A stretch of DNA of 64,000 nucleotides from Gammaproteobacteria bacterium 50_400_T64 (GCA_002162755.1 MAAS01000015.1:62001-126000), one strand, 5' to 3'; positions 41,502 through 55,100 are shown, numbered from the stretch's first letter. The notes: a model not told the origin generated them from the letters alone. Numbers and translations are program-made.

Positions 41502-41927
41502 ATGTCAATCTGGAAAAAAACGCTATCACTCGACGTCCTGAATAATGACTTCCCCGATGGCGCAGCAACAAATGTTGGCATCGAGTACACCGACTTTGGC
41601 GATGACTATATTACCGCCCGCATGCCGGTCGATGAACGCACCCGCCAGCCCTACGGCATTCTCCACGGTGGCGCATCCTGTCTGCTCGCCGAAACTGTCG
41701 GTAGTCACGCGTCGTCTCTGTGTATCGATATGGAAAAGCAGTATTGCGTCGGCCTTGAAATTAATGCCAACCACATTCGTTCGGTCTCCGAAGGCTTTGT
41801 TTATGGCACGGCCAAACCCATGCACCTGGGTCGCTCAACCCACGTTTGGGAAATCATGATTCGTAATGAAGCGGGAAAAACAGTGTGTATTTCCCGCTTG
41901 ACGATGATGGTGAAAGACCAGGAATAA
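41502..41927 (+). CDS. Hotdog-fold thioesterase (MenI/EntH-like)
   Basis: 141 residues. The pattern RQPYGILHGGASCLLAETVGSHAS contains the catalytic Glu of the PaaI/EntH/MenI hotdog group; GLEINANHIRSVSEGFVYGT and VWEIMIRNEAGKTVCISRLT complete the fold. It hydrolyses an aryl- or acyl-CoA; 1,4-dihydroxy-2-naphthoyl-CoA and aryl carrier thioesters are known family substrates. Which applies here is open. It follows batD by 49 bases but is probably an independent gene. Confidence 0.88.
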   Translation: MSIWKKTLSLDVLNNDFPDGAATNVGIEYTDFGDDYITARMPVDERTRQPYGILHGGASCLLAETVGSHASSLCIDMEKQYCVGLEINANHIRSVSEGFVYGTAKPMHLGRSTHVWEIMIRNEAGKTVCISRLTMMVKDQE

Positions 41928-42002
41928 TGTCGTTGAAAAAGTAGTGGGGCGAACAACAGGCAGCGTAGCCCACCCTACTATCGCCGATTAAAACCAACAG
42001 TA

Positions 42003-43049
42003 TTAAGGCGCAGGATTCGAGTAACGTTGGTGCAACGCCTCTATGCCCTGCTTCACTTCGCTCGATAACACACAATTAATACTGGCGATATTCGCCTTCA
42101 ATTGTTCGAGGTTGGTAGCGCCAATAATATTGCTGGTGACAAATTCCCGGCTATTCACATAGGCCAGAGCCATGGTCGATGGATCTAATCCATGCTCCTG
42201 CGCCAGCGTCACATAAGCCTCCGAAGCGGCAACAGCCTGAGGGCTGGAATAACGTTGGAAGCGGTCAAACAGGGTCAAACGCGCACCGGCCGGCTTCTGA
42301 CCATTCATATATTTACCCGACAACATGGCCATCGCCAGCGGTGAATAAGCCAACAGCCCGACATCCTCTCGAATCGCCATTTCGGCAAGACCCACTTCAA
42401 AACTGCGATTAAGGAGGTTATAGGGGTTTTGAATGCTGACGATGCGTTCGAGATTATCTTCGCGAGCGTGACGAAGATACTCCATGACACCCCAGGGGGT
42501 TTCGTTAGACACGCCGATGTGACGCACCAGGCCCTCTTTCACCAGCTCCGATAGCGCACTCAATGTTTCTTCAATCGAAGCCAAATCATCTTGCGCTTTG
42601 TGGCGATAACCCAGTTGCCCAAAGAAGTTAGTCGTGCGCTCAGGCCAGTGCACCTGATAGAGGTCGATATAGTCGGTTTGCAATCGCTTAAGGGAGTCAC
42701 GCACCGCCTGGTGGATATGTTCACGATTGAGTCGTGGGCCGCCTCGCAGGTGCTTCCAGTCACCCGTCGATTCTGAACGGCCGGATACTTTGGTCGCAAG
42801 CACCACCTCACTGCGCTTGCCCCGCCGGGCAAACCATTCGCCCACATATTCTTCCGTGCGGCCCTGAGTTTCAGGCCTTGGCGGCACCGGATACATTTCG
42901 GCGGTATCGAAAAAATTAACGCCTTCGGCAAGGGCAAAGTCCATTTGCTCGCAGGCCTCATCCAGGGTGTTTTGCTGCCCCCAGGTCATGGTGCCCAGAC
43001 AAATAGCACTGACTTTAAGGTCGGTCTGACCTAAAGAACGATATTCCAT
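42003..43049 (-). CDS. Aldo/keto reductase (Tas-like)
   Basis: 348 residues with the AKR barrel: MEYRSLGQTDLKVSAICLGT, FFDTAEMYPVPPRPETQGRTEE (catalytic Asp and Tyr), VVLATKVSGRS (Lys), DLYQVHWPERTTNFFGQ (His). The PVPPRPETQGRTE insert is diagnostic of the E. coli Tas branch. It reduces carbonyl compounds with NADPH; the physiological substrate is not known. Single gene on the minus strand. Confidence 0.93.
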   Translation of the reverse strand: MEYRSLGQTDLKVSAICLGTMTWGQQNTLDEACEQMDFALAEGVNFFDTAEMYPVPPRPETQGRTEEYVGEWFARRGKRSEVVLATKVSGRSESTGDWKHLRGGPRLNREHIHQAVRDSLKRLQTDYIDLYQVHWPERTTNFFGQLGYRHKAQDDLASIEETLSALSELVKEGLVRHIGVSNETPWGVMEYLRHAREDNLERIVSIQNPYNLLNRSFEVGLAEMAIREDVGLLAYSPLAMAMLSGKYMNGQKPAGARLTLFDRFQRYSSPQAVAASEAYVTLAQEHGLDPSTMALAYVNSREFVTSNIIGATNLEQLKANIASINCVLSSEVKQGIEALHQRYSNPAP

Positions 43050-43218
43050 AATGATTAGTTCCTGCCGCTATTCAGCCTCACGCCATAGCATTTTGTTATT
43101 AGAAGAAGTCCCTATTTAAACCTATAGGATGAGATAAAACACTACAAAACCAGCAACTCTATCAGGTAGTATCTAATACGCACTTGTTTTTTATAAAAAC
43201 AAACCGGGGAGTAGAACT

Positions 43219-43611
43219 ATGAAAGTCAGCGCCAAAGAACTTGTCAACAATGCCATGAAAGAAATCGAAACGCTTAGCCTTGAGCAAGCGTCCGCACTGC
43301 TGGGTGATGATAGCGCTGTATTTGTCGACATTCGCGATATACGAGAACTCCCTCGTGGCGGTAAAATCCCGGGCGCCCTGCACGCACCCCGTGGCATGCT
43401 TGAATTTTGGGTTGATCCGGAAAGTGAATACCATCGGGATATTTTTTCATCGGGCAAAAAATTTGTTCTTTACTGCGCAAAAAGCCATCGTTCTGCCCTC
43501 GCCACACTCGCCCTGAAAAATATGGGTTTACAGCCTGTCTGCCATATTGATGGCGGCTATGAAGCCTGGACAAAAGCAGGCCTAAGCACCGAATCAGTAG
43601 AGAAGAAATAG
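43219..43611 (+). CDS. Rhodanese-like domain protein
   Basis: 130 residues. Single rhodanese domain: SAVFVDIRDIRELPRGGKIPGA, FVLYCAKSHRSALATLALKNMG with the active-loop Cys (CAKSHRS, six-residue loop as in sulfurtransferases), and VCHIDGGYEAWTKAGL. It probably handles sulfane sulfur in the cytoplasm. Good ribosome site (GGGGAG). Alone between a divergent aldo/keto reductase gene and the GGDEF-EAL gene. Confidence 0.9.
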   Translation: MKVSAKELVNNAMKEIETLSLEQASALLGDDSAVFVDIRDIRELPRGGKIPGALHAPRGMLEFWVDPESEYHRDIFSSGKKFVLYCAKSHRSALATLALKNMGLQPVCHIDGGYEAWTKAGLSTESVEKK

Positions 43612-43711
43612 CCTGGACCAACCCCGTTTTCACTGCTTTTCAGTTGACACACAGGTCGTGACTTCTATGATCAACTGTAAAAAAACACTTTCTCGTTTCG
43701 AGTGCTCCTGA

Positions 43712-45997
43712 ATGCCAGTACTTAGCAATTTATGGCGTATCTATTTATTTGTCATTACCAGCTCAATAACTGCGTTGGTTTTGCTGGGTGTATTCCAATG
43801 GAACAAAGTCAAACAAGATGCCGACACAGAGTTGCGTTATCTCAACAATGTCAGTTTTACATCGACACGAGCAATGCTCAGTTATCAGAAAAGCATCTTC
43901 GACAGCCTCAGTGACGAGATAGTAGCGCTCGATCTTACCAATGACATCGACAAATTAAATGAGATGGTAAAGCGGGTTGTAAAAAACAATTCCGAGGTGA
44001 CAGCCATCATGGTCAGGGATCCGGAAGGTGGTCTGATACTAACAAGTGGAGAAATCGCCAATACTGACGGCCTCCCCTCACTGCTTAGCGACCCTATAAC
44101 TCAATATAACTTCCAAAGAGCCCTCGCGCAAAATGCACTTGTTATTGGCAACAACAGATTCATTCCCTGGCTTAACAAACAAGTTATTGGCGTACATTAT
44201 GCGGTGCGTCAGAAAGGAAAGGTCATCGCTGTACTAACCAGTGCTATAGAACACAGTATTGATGGCTCTGCCTGGAATAACAGTCAATTAACACGCGGCA
44301 CTATCTTGCAACTTTTTCGAGACGACTATCATTTTATCTACAGCTCAAGACCTCAATACAAGAAAAACCCCAAAGAATATTTAATTCCTATTCCAGAAGA
44401 AATGGTTAATTACTTTATTGATCAGCTACAGATACAGGCGGGAATATCATCCGAAGAGCTTCGCAGCTCGGGCCAGCTAATTTCTGTCAACGCCCTGTTC
44501 GAGCCGGGTATGGATGCTCTATTCACCATACGTTACGAACCCTATTACCGCTACTACACTCTCAGCTCCATAGAAAGATCTAGCCTTTATGGTAACTTTT
44601 TGCCCAAATTTATTTGGCAAATCGCGATAATAATCGCCTTCAACATCCTGCTTTTTCTGATGTTTAATTTCTTTAATCGCGAGCAGAAGAAATCACAGAA
44701 GCGACTTCTTTTTCAGGCCAATCACGACCAACTCACCGGCTTACCCAATCGTTACTACCTTGCTGAGCACTTCCACAGCTGGTCCCAAGCTTGCGAAGGA
44801 AGGTTTGCCCTTTTTTTTATTGACCTTGATAATTTCAAAGTCATTAATGACCACTACGGCCATGCCACAGGTGATAAAATACTTATCGAGGTCGCACAAC
44901 GCATTGAAGCCCAATTTAAAGATTTAAACATAAGGCATGGCGGCGACGAATTTATTATTTTCATTCCTGAAAATGACGGGGCTTATCTAGTACAACTCGC
45001 AAACAATTTCATTAATGATTTAATGCAGCCTATTACAGCCGACAACACCGAGTTTTCTGTAACGTCGAGTATTGGCATTGTCTGCGCCCCGAGCAATGGC
45101 CAGGAGCTCGGTACTTTACTCAGTAAAGCCGACATCGCCATGTATGAAGCAAAAAAACACCGAAACGAAGCCTTCCTCTTTTCCGATGAACTGGAACAAC
45201 GTAGCGCCTATAACACGGCCATTGAAAGGGAGCTGCGCACGGCCGTCGAGCGCGACGAGATTGCCATGATGTACCAACCTCAAATCGACAGTAATACCGG
45301 CAATACGATTGGCGTCGAAGCCCTTGTACGCTGGAATAATCGCGAACTCGGGAATGTGCCACCCTCTGATTTTATCCCTATCGCTGAAAGCATGGGCTTG
45401 ATGAATGAGCTCGGTCAGTTTATTACCCTTAGGGCGATTGAAGAAATCGAGGAAGTGTGCCAACAGACAGGACCATTGCGCCTGTCGATCAATGTATCCG
45501 TACAGCAATTACTCACTGAGGGTTTCTTTGAATTTTTTCAGGAAGAGATAAAACGACGGGGTAACGATAATCTTTCTCTAATGCTTGAAGTAACGGAAAG
45601 CATGTTTATCGAAGATTTAAAGCTGGCTGTTTTTGTCCTACAGCGCTTCAGTGATATTGGCGTGGAAATTTCTCTCGACGACTTTGGCACGGGTTTTTCT
45701 TCGCTTAGCCTGTTAGCCGACCTGCCTATTCATGAGCTTAAAATTGATAAAAGCTTTATCGATAAAATATTAACCGATGAAAAAGCCAAACGCCTGATGC
45801 ACAGCATTATTAGCATTGGCAAAGATCTTAAGCTAACGACTGTTGCCGAAGGTGTCGAAGACCAAGAGCAGCTAGCAGTACTGCAGTTTTTTGGCTGCGA
45901 CCTGATTCAGGGTTATTACTATTCAAAGCCGCTGAGTAAAGCAGACCTACTCGCCTTTCTTCTTACTTCCGATAACAAAGTCCTCGGCAAAAATTAA
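43712..45997 (+). CDS. Membrane-bound GGDEF-EAL sensor protein
   Basis: 761 residues. Membrane helices at about 9-30 and 305-325 enclose a periplasmic sensor region. GGDEF domain: intact HGGDEFIIFI; the inhibitory-site position reads QFKD instead of RxxD, so product inhibition is probably lost. EAL domain intact: GVEALVRWNN, SINVSVQQL, EVTESMF, SLDDFGTGFSSL, LKIDKSFI, VAEGVEDQE, IQGYYYSKPL. Both synthesis and breakdown of c-di-GMP are therefore possible; the direction probably depends on the periplasmic signal. Confidence 0.93.
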   Translation: MPVLSNLWRIYLFVITSSITALVLLGVFQWNKVKQDADTELRYLNNVSFTSTRAMLSYQKSIFDSLSDEIVALDLTNDIDKLNEMVKRVVKNNSEVTAIMVRDPEGGLILTSGEIANTDGLPSLLSDPITQYNFQRALAQNALVIGNNRFIPWLNKQVIGVHYAVRQKGKVIAVLTSAIEHSIDGSAWNNSQLTRGTILQLFRDDYHFIYSSRPQYKKNPKEYLIPIPEEMVNYFIDQLQIQAGISSEELRSSGQLISVNALFEPGMDALFTIRYEPYYRYYTLSSIERSSLYGNFLPKFIWQIAIIIAFNILLFLMFNFFNREQKKSQKRLLFQANHDQLTGLPNRYYLAEHFHSWSQACEGRFALFFIDLDNFKVINDHYGHATGDKILIEVAQRIEAQFKDLNIRHGGDEFIIFIPENDGAYLVQLANNFINDLMQPITADNTEFSVTSSIGIVCAPSNGQELGTLLSKADIAMYEAKKHRNEAFLFSDELEQRSAYNTAIERELRTAVERDEIAMMYQPQIDSNTGNTIGVEALVRWNNRELGNVPPSDFIPIAESMGLMNELGQFITLRAIEEIEEVCQQTGPLRLSINVSVQQLLTEGFFEFFQEEIKRRGNDNLSLMLEVTESMFIEDLKLAVFVLQRFSDIGVEISLDDFGTGFSSLSLLADLPIHELKIDKSFIDKILTDEKAKRLMHSIISIGKDLKLTTVAEGVEDQEQLAVLQFFGCDLIQGYYYSKPLSKADLLAFLLTSDNKVLGKN

Positions 45998-46117
45998 AAT
46001 CACGCCTCTCTGCACGGTATTGACTCTGCCATTAAGGCCTGACAATTCTGTTTATTAAGTCCCGCGCTGAAAGGATATAATGCAGCCTCATTTTTCCACT
46101 ACCCGCGAATACCCCGT

Positions 46118-46885
46118 ATGAGTTACGCCGAACGCCAGCAATTTTTCAAACAATTACTTACCGTCTTCGGTCGAAAAACCGTATTGGAAGCACTACAGGA
46201 AACGAAAATTCCCGCCTACCGTTTACATCTAGCGAGTAGTAACCGCAATGATGCGACCATGAAGAAAATCATCGCTCTGGCTGAGGCTCGCGAGATTGAA
46301 ATTCAGCACCACAGTCGCCAGGAGCTGTCTCGTATTTCCCGTAATCAGCGCCAGGATCAGGGTGTTGCACTTGACCTGCAGTGCCCCCATTACGGTGACT
46401 ATCAAAGCCTGATTAAACAGCTGCCGAAGAAGCTCTGCTTAATCGCTTTAGATCGCATCACTAATCCGCAAAACCTCGGCATGGTGATTCGCTCTATTTG
46501 CGCCAGCCCTATCGACGGGCTGCTATTGCCCAGTAAAGGCTGTGCGCCGTTGTCACCCCTCGTCATTAAAGCCAGTGCAGGCACACTGTTTCGCTGCCCT
46601 ATCTATCGCTGTGATAGCCTGCCTGCGGCCCTGAAAGAGTTTGCAGCACTGGGCACCAGTGTCTGCACCTTAAATGCCGCGACGGGTACGGATCTGGCTG
46701 AACATAAAGCCCAGGCACGAACGATTTATGTGCTCGGGAATGAGACTGACGGGGTGTCTAAAGAAGTTAATCAACGGGCTACCGAGCAGCTCAACATCCC
46801 CATGGCCAATGGTGTTGAATCACTCAATGTCGCCGTTACTGCGGCTCTACTGGCTTTCCGGCAGGTGATCGCCAAAGCTGACTAA
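46118..46885 (+). CDS. TrmH/SpoU-family RNA 2'-O-methyltransferase
   Basis: 255 residues. The N-terminal substrate-binding region (VLEALQETKIPAYRLHLASS) is followed by the SPOUT knot motifs: DRITNPQNLGMVIRS (1), YVLGNETDGVS (2) and IPMANGVESLNVAVTAALL (3). The layout is that of the 23S rRNA ribose methyltransferases (RlmB-like), but which RNA it modifies is not certain. Its 3' end overlaps that of the convergent MFS gene by 50 bases. Confidence 0.9.
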   Translation: MSYAERQQFFKQLLTVFGRKTVLEALQETKIPAYRLHLASSNRNDATMKKIIALAEAREIEIQHHSRQELSRISRNQRQDQGVALDLQCPHYGDYQSLIKQLPKKLCLIALDRITNPQNLGMVIRSICASPIDGLLLPSKGCAPLSPLVIKASAGTLFRCPIYRCDSLPAALKEFAALGTSVCTLNAATGTDLAEHKAQARTIYVLGNETDGVSKEVNQRATEQLNIPMANGVESLNVAVTAALLAFRQVIAKAD

Positions 46886-48056
46886 AGACACCGAGGGATG
46901 CCACCAACAGGGTAAGGGCACCGAGAGCAGCAAACGTGTCGAGCACGCCCTGAGCACTGATCAGCTGCCCAGTCACCCAGGCACCTATCGGCGCAGTACC
47001 AAAAAAGGCTAGCTGATAAATTGATACCACTCGCGAACGATAGGCCTCCGGCGCTTCGGTGTGAGTCATCATGCGACCCAGGCTGATCGATATACCGGAG
47101 AACATGCCCCACACCAGCACTGCTGGAAACAACAGATTAACGGGGAGATGCGTGGCAATCAGCAGCATAATCAGGCCGCGGGAAAAAAGGCTGATCACCA
47201 ACACTCTACCGGGCTGACGAAAACCGCCGCTGAGCCGCAGATAGAGCACATTGGCAAGTAATACACCCGCGGTAAAACTGAGCTGCAGGGCAGCATAAAA
47301 AACAGCACTTTGCCCGTAGACCTCCCGCGTCATCAGCGGCATCGCCACCAGATACACACCAAAGCCGAGAAACCCCGTCGCACCCACCAACAGCATCAGA
47401 GCGCGTAGCCGGGCATGGTGCCAGACTGCCCGCAAACCTGCGGTAATCGTCTGACTTTGGCGCTGTCGTCCTTTAGGCAGCCCTACACCGGCAGGCTGGC
47501 TAGCGCGAAGAAATAAGCCCGCAGCGATAAACATCAACATCTGAAAAATAAGTAACATGCTAAGGCCGATACGATCAAACAAGCCCGCTGATAAATAACC
47601 CAGACTTTGTGCCGCAAACTGAACCAGAGTGGTGCGCACTACTGAGCGCTGTAAATCCTCACTGGCAACCTGAGATAGCAGGCTTTCCCGTGCCGGTTGA
47701 ATAAAGGCGGTAATAACACCGTAGCTAGCGCCAAAAACAATCAACAGCTGATAGCTTAAATAGCCACTATTAACGGCAATAAACATCATGCCAAAGGGCA
47801 ATAAATACAACAGATAAAGACGAAAAAGGTAACTGCCAAGATGGCGATTATCGGAGAGTGCCCCGCCCAGTAAAATAAGGAGCAGGTTGGGCAGCATCAC
47901 CGCCATTTGCGCTAGCCCAACGCGATCTGCCGGCTCATTTAGTACACCAACCACCAGCCAGGGGAAGATGACCACTTGCAAGCCCATGGCCACCGCACTG
48001 CTACCGAGCCCAGCCAGATAAAACTGAAAACGGCCTGGCCCCGAGCTTTCACGCAT
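46836..48056 (-). CDS. MFS transporter (DHA3/EntS-like)
   Basis: 406 residues with 12 hydrophobic segments: FQFYLAGLGSSAVAMGLQVVIF at the start, then PNLLLILLGGALSDNRHLG (motif A-like) and QPARESLLSQVASEDLQRS, typical of the EntS/DHA3 subgroup. Substrate unknown; relatives export siderophores or drugs. Its end overlaps the rRNA methyltransferase gene on the other strand. Confidence 0.88.
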   Translation of the reverse strand: MRESSGPGRFQFYLAGLGSSAVAMGLQVVIFPWLVVGVLNEPADRVGLAQMAVMLPNLLLILLGGALSDNRHLGSYLFRLYLLYLLPFGMMFIAVNSGYLSYQLLIVFGASYGVITAFIQPARESLLSQVASEDLQRSVVRTTLVQFAAQSLGYLSAGLFDRIGLSMLLIFQMLMFIAAGLFLRASQPAGVGLPKGRQRQSQTITAGLRAVWHHARLRALMLLVGATGFLGFGVYLVAMPLMTREVYGQSAVFYAALQLSFTAGVLLANVLYLRLSGGFRQPGRVLVISLFSRGLIMLLIATHLPVNLLFPAVLVWGMFSGISISLGRMMTHTEAPEAYRSRVVSIYQLAFFGTAPIGAWVTGQLISAQGVLDTFAALGALTLLVASLGVFSQLWRSPAGKPVEPQ

Positions 48057-48123
48057 AGGCGCTATACACCTGTCGCGGTCGAGGGGCGTTTAACGAAAGA
48101 CATTAAATACTGAGGGTTTGCTA

Positions 48124-48555
48124 TCAAATGGCTTCTTTCACCCACTCGCAACGCAGGCGAATATCGTCACTGCCGGGGCTGTGGTATTCCGCGTCGATAC
48201 TCTCCCAAATAAAGGAATGCACACCGGACATTTCCGTCTCAAGATGCACATAGGCGCTGACCCAGTACATTTTGTGCAGTAGAGCTTCAAACTGCTCGAT
48301 CCACATTTTCCACTCGTATTCGATGCCCTGATAAGGCGCGCCAAAATGAACAATCTCTGTGTGCTGACTAATATCACCGGCGAGTTGACTAGAAGAAGTA
48401 AACATTTCACGACTTAACAGGGGCCAACTTTCAGCACTGGGCAAGGAATTCATTGCCTCACGGTTGGCCTTAATACGATCCACGCCATCGGGCCGGTACA
48501 CTGCATCTTTAATACAACCGTAGACGACGGATTCTTCCTGCATGATCAACCCCAA
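48124..48555 (-). CDS. Hypothetical protein
   Basis: 143 residues, or 139 from the internal ATG (MQEESVVYGC...). It has conserved-looking aromatic stretches (YQGIEYEWKMWIEQFEALLHK, MYWVSAYVHLETE) and acidic pI, no signal, no membrane helix. It shows no motif I recognise; the codon use matches neighbours, so it is likely real. It lies between ligA and the MFS gene, both on the same strand. Confidence 0.7.
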   Translation of the reverse strand: MGLIMQEESVVYGCIKDAVYRPDGVDRIKANREAMNSLPSAESWPLLSREMFTSSSQLAGDISQHTEIVHFGAPYQGIEYEWKMWIEQFEALLHKMYWVSAYVHLETEMSGVHSFIWESIDAEYHSPGSDDIRLRCEWVKEAI

Positions 48556-48662
48556 ATAACGTTAAATTCTGAACGTGTTGCGCGCATTATATTCCAGACT
48601 GTAAGTCTTAACGACAGACCTTTAACAAGCGCTAGAAATTCTTTAATACCAACGAAACAACA

Positions 48663-50900
<2,238 letters not shown>

Positions 50901-50932
50901 GGCTGGGTTTTGGCCCGAGTAAATTTAGTGGA

Positions 50933-52027
50933 TTAAGCGCTTGTCGCTAAACGACGACGATTAAAGTCCATAATACTCTCGCGGTAATGTTCAGCCGTTT
51001 GTTGACTGAGGGCGCTACGCTGCTGATCCTTCAACGCTCCACCGATAGCCGTGTTGATGCTATGAATACATTCCAGCATCAAATCGAAAGTACCAAGGGG
51101 GTCGTCACTGTCTGCCAACACCATCATAAAGGTCACCCCCGGTGTCGAGAATTCATTCATTGTATTCAGTTCAAAAGTCCCAGGGTTGACGGAGTTCGCC
51201 ATGCTGAAAAGCACATCGCCGGAGCCATCCTCCCGCACATGGCGATGGAAAATTTTTAACGAACCGTAACGTAAGCCATTTTTAACCACCGCCTCGAGCA
51301 AGTCGTTACCTTGAAAAACCTCGCCCTGCTCAGCCATTAAATGGAGAATAATAATATCGTCATCCTTACCAGCCTGCTTTGATTGGCTTGATGAACTGGC
51401 TTCTACGGATTTATTTTTACTGAATCGACCTTTAGATGATTTGTTTTTAGACCCTCTTTCTCTACGGCTCTTTTTACGCGATTCAGCCGGCGGACTATCA
51501 CCCGGCTCATCGCCGTCGGCCACAAAAGGGGCCTCTTCAAAATCATCCGTTTGAGCACTCGCGGCAAGCGCTTCCTCAAACAGAGAAATTTGCGACTCAT
51601 CACTTTTTATAACAGATGCCGACTCGCCCCCTGCAACCGTCTGTAGCGCAGGCTCAGCCTCGTCATCACCAGCCCATGCAGGCACATCGGCCAGCGGAGC
51701 ATTTTCTTCAAAACCTGCCGCTGTCGGTTCAACTTGTCGAAAAGGTGCGGTTAGTCGGCTTGCATCCTGCTCACGGTTAGCCTTAATCGTCTGACTTAAC
51801 TGTTCAGCGCTATCTTCATCACGAAAAGCGACAACGCGCGCCCCTCCCCCGGGCAACTCACTGCCAAACTCGTCAAGATCATCGCCTTCAAAAATGGGCT
51901 GTCGACGGCGTTTAACGCGCAGCTTGCCCTTACCTGCGCGGCGCACACGGCGAAAGCCATCCAGTAAAATAGCCACTATCAACAGAGCGCCAAGGGCGAT
52001 GAGGATTTCGCGACCACCTAGTTCCAT
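50933..52027 (-). CDS. zipA: Cell division protein ZipA
   Basis: 364 residues. N-terminal membrane helix (EILIALGALLIVAILLDGF) and basic stretch, then a long disordered linker with Glu/Asp/Ser and a Lys/Ser-rich part (SRKKSRRERGSKNKSSKGRF), then the FtsZ-binding domain (about 225-345): DIIILHLMAEQGEVFQGNDL, YGSLKIFHRH, NSVNPGTFEL, PGVTFMMVLAD. It anchors FtsZ to the membrane at division. Lies between smc and ligA. Confidence 0.95.
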   Translation of the reverse strand: MELGGREILIALGALLIVAILLDGFRRVRRAGKGKLRVKRRRQPIFEGDDLDEFGSELPGGGARVVAFRDEDSAEQLSQTIKANREQDASRLTAPFRQVEPTAAGFEENAPLADVPAWAGDDEAEPALQTVAGGESASVIKSDESQISLFEEALAASAQTDDFEEAPFVADGDEPGDSPPAESRKKSRRERGSKNKSSKGRFSKNKSVEASSSSQSKQAGKDDDIIILHLMAEQGEVFQGNDLLEAVVKNGLRYGSLKIFHRHVREDGSGDVLFSMANSVNPGTFELNTMNEFSTPGVTFMMVLADSDDPLGTFDLMLECIHSINTAIGGALKDQQRSALSQQTAEHYRESIMDFNRRRLATSA

Positions 52028-52129
52028 TGCATATCAACCTTTCCAAATGTGCTAATGCCGAAGGCAAAAGACTTATAAAACATTATGTAATTTACTTTAT
52101 AAAGTATAGCTAGGTACTTGTTTTCGCTA

Positions 52130-55100
52130 TTATTGTGCTAGCTCTACGGCTTTGTCAACATCGACCGTAACGAGACGCGAAACACCGGGCTCGTTCATTG
52201 TCACCCCCATCAGCTGATGGGCCATTTCCATCGCAATTTTATTGTGGGTAATATAAATAAATTGCACTGTTTCTGACATCTCTTTCACCATGCGCGCATA
52301 GCGCCCCACATTGGCGTCATCAAGAGGTGCATCCACCTCATCGAGCATACAAAAGGGCGCAGGGTTAAGCTTGAAAATGGAAAACACCAGAGCAATCGCT
52401 GTGAGCGCTTTTTCGCCCCCCGACAAGAGGTGAATGGTGGAGTTTTTCTTACCCGGTGGCTGAGCCATAATCGTCACGCCAGTGTCCAGTAAATCATCGC
52501 CTGTTAACGCCAGATAGGCATGACCCCCGCCGAATAATTTTGGAAATAGCGCCTGCAACGAGTGGTTAATCGCATCGAAGGTTTCGCGAAAACGGGTGCG
52601 CGTCTCACGATCAATTTTACGGATGGCGCTCTCCAGAGTTTCCAGTGCCTCATTTAATTCACCATCTTGGGCATCGAGATAAGTCTTTCGTTCCGACTCA
52701 ATTCTAAATTCATCCACTGCGGCAAGATTGATGGCCCCAAGGCGCTGCACACGGTTTTCAACCTGCTGTAAACGCCGCTCCCACTCCGGCTCATCGGCGC
52801 CATCGGGTAACGCCGTTATCACATCGTCTAGCACATAGTCAGCCTCGGCCACCTGCTCGGCAATGGTTTTCGCCCGGGTTTCAAGCTCCTGGGTCGTCAG
52901 CCGCTGCTGCTCGAGAGCACTACGCTGTTTTTCCAGCGCGGCTTCAAGACGACTACGCTCATTTTCGCATTCGCGTATGCCGTGCTCGGCTTGTTGAACA
53001 AGAATACGCACGGCCGATAACGCTTTCTCAACAATCAAGCGCTGCTCCAGGCGTGCTTCTAACTCTACATTAAGATCGTCGCCCGGATCCTGCTCACCTT
53101 TAGAGGTATTCAAAAGCGTTTGCTGACGTTCTTTCAAACGGGCAACTTGTATCTCAAGCCGGGCAATGCCTTCTTTTATCGACGATAGCTGTGTACTCAC
53201 TGACTGCTCGCGCATGGCCAGCTCGTGTACTTTGTCGCGATCATGGCGCGCTTTCTGCCGATCGTCGTCAAGGGTTTTACGTAATTGATCACGCTGGGTC
53301 GATAATTGTTCGCGGCGCAGATTGTCGCCGGTCATCGACTCGATACCCAGCTCGAGTATCTGGCGAGAATCGCGCAGGCGCTCTTTATCCTGCTCGAGCT
53401 GCATGCGCGCCTCTTCCAGCTCTTCGGCGATGCGGGTCTTCTGCTGGGCGATTTGCCCAATGCGCTCTTTGGTGACATTCAATTTGGATTGCAGCTGGGC
53501 ACTTTGTTGCTGCAGTACATCTCTGCCAGTATCAAGAGTGGCACGCTGCGCTTCACTCGCCTTTAAAGCTTGCTGCTTGCTCTCTTGCTGCTCTAACAAT
53601 ATCTCGACTTCATCGCGCAGAGCCGCCAGCTGAGTATTGGTTTCATCCAGATCGCGTTTGCGTAACAGCACACCAGCCGAAGCATCAACCTCACGGGCAA
53701 CGCGCACCCAGTTGGGGCCAAACCACAAGCCATCACGACTGATCACCGATTCATGAGCGGCGAGGCTGGCGCGTAATGCCAACGCTTCGTCAAGATTCTC
53801 AGCCGTTAATACACCGGCCAATACCGCTTCGGATCGCCGGTCAGCACCGCTGACTTTAGCCAGTAATTGATTGGGGGATGCATTTACGTCAGCACCAGCA
53901 GCCACAGAACCATCAAGTAGCAGCACACTGCCTGCACTAATGGCGGCAATGGATTCGGCGTAGGCATCAATTTTATCGACACACACCGCCTGCAAAAAAT
54001 CACCGAGCACAGTTTCAACAGCAGCTTCCCAGCCACTATCAACACGCAGGTCATCCGCCAGACGCACTGCAGAAGACAGCTGGTTTTTCTCTAGCCAGAT
54101 ACGCTGGCTGTCATCGTCACCCAGAGCCGCCTGTTGCAGGGCTTCCAGAGATGCAGCCCGGCCGCTCAGTGTTTGTACTTGCTCGCGAGCACTGCTCAGG
54201 GCATTGGCAATATCGACCCCTTCGCCACGGCTTTGTTCTATTTGAAAGCGCACGTCCTCGATCTGGCAATCGTGAGCCGCCAGCTCTTCGCCACACTCGG
54301 CAATATTGGCCTCAAACAATTCAATATCTTCACCCTCGGCACTTTGCTCAAGCTCAGCGCGTTCGCTGTTAAAACGCTGGATGCGCTGTCCCAGTTTATC
54401 GATAGAGGTGTCGAGATGCTGAATGCGCGACTGCTGCACTTCCACTTCACGCTGGGCTGTCGAGGCCGTTTTATTGAACTCATCCCACTCGCCCTGCCAG
54501 TTTTGCATACCCTGTTCAGATTGTTTTAAGGCTTCGCCAGAGAGCACTTCTGCCTCGCGCATGGCACCTAACTGCTGGCTTATTTCGGCCAGCTCAGCGT
54601 GCCAACCCGTGGCCTTACTTTGATCGGTTTGAAGATGCTGCTCGGACTCTGCAAAATTGCGCTGGGTTTGCTCGAGATCTTCACGCAGCTCGCGAGCCCT
54701 GTCTTCAGCGTGTTTTATCGACTGTTCGATACGCGCAACTTCAGCACCTGCCGCATAGTAGCGGCTCTGAATTTCATTAAACTTATCGTTACTCTCGCTG
54801 TGCTCCAGGCGAAACCTCTCCAGCTCTGCCCCCTGATGAGCCCTGTCGACCAGGTGGGCTTCAATTTGCAGACTTTGCTCAGCAATAATTTCACGCTTTA
54901 TTTGTGCCTGCTGATCGAGATCTTGCCAGCGCAAGGCCTGTAACTGAGCCCGCAACAGGCGCTCTTCTTGCTTGAAGGTCGTATATTTTGCAGCCGCTTC
55001 GGCCTGCCGCTCGAGTCGAGACAACTGGCGACCCAGCTCATCACGAATATCAGTGAGTCTCTCAAGATTTTCCCGGGTGCGGCGAATGCGGTTTTCAGTG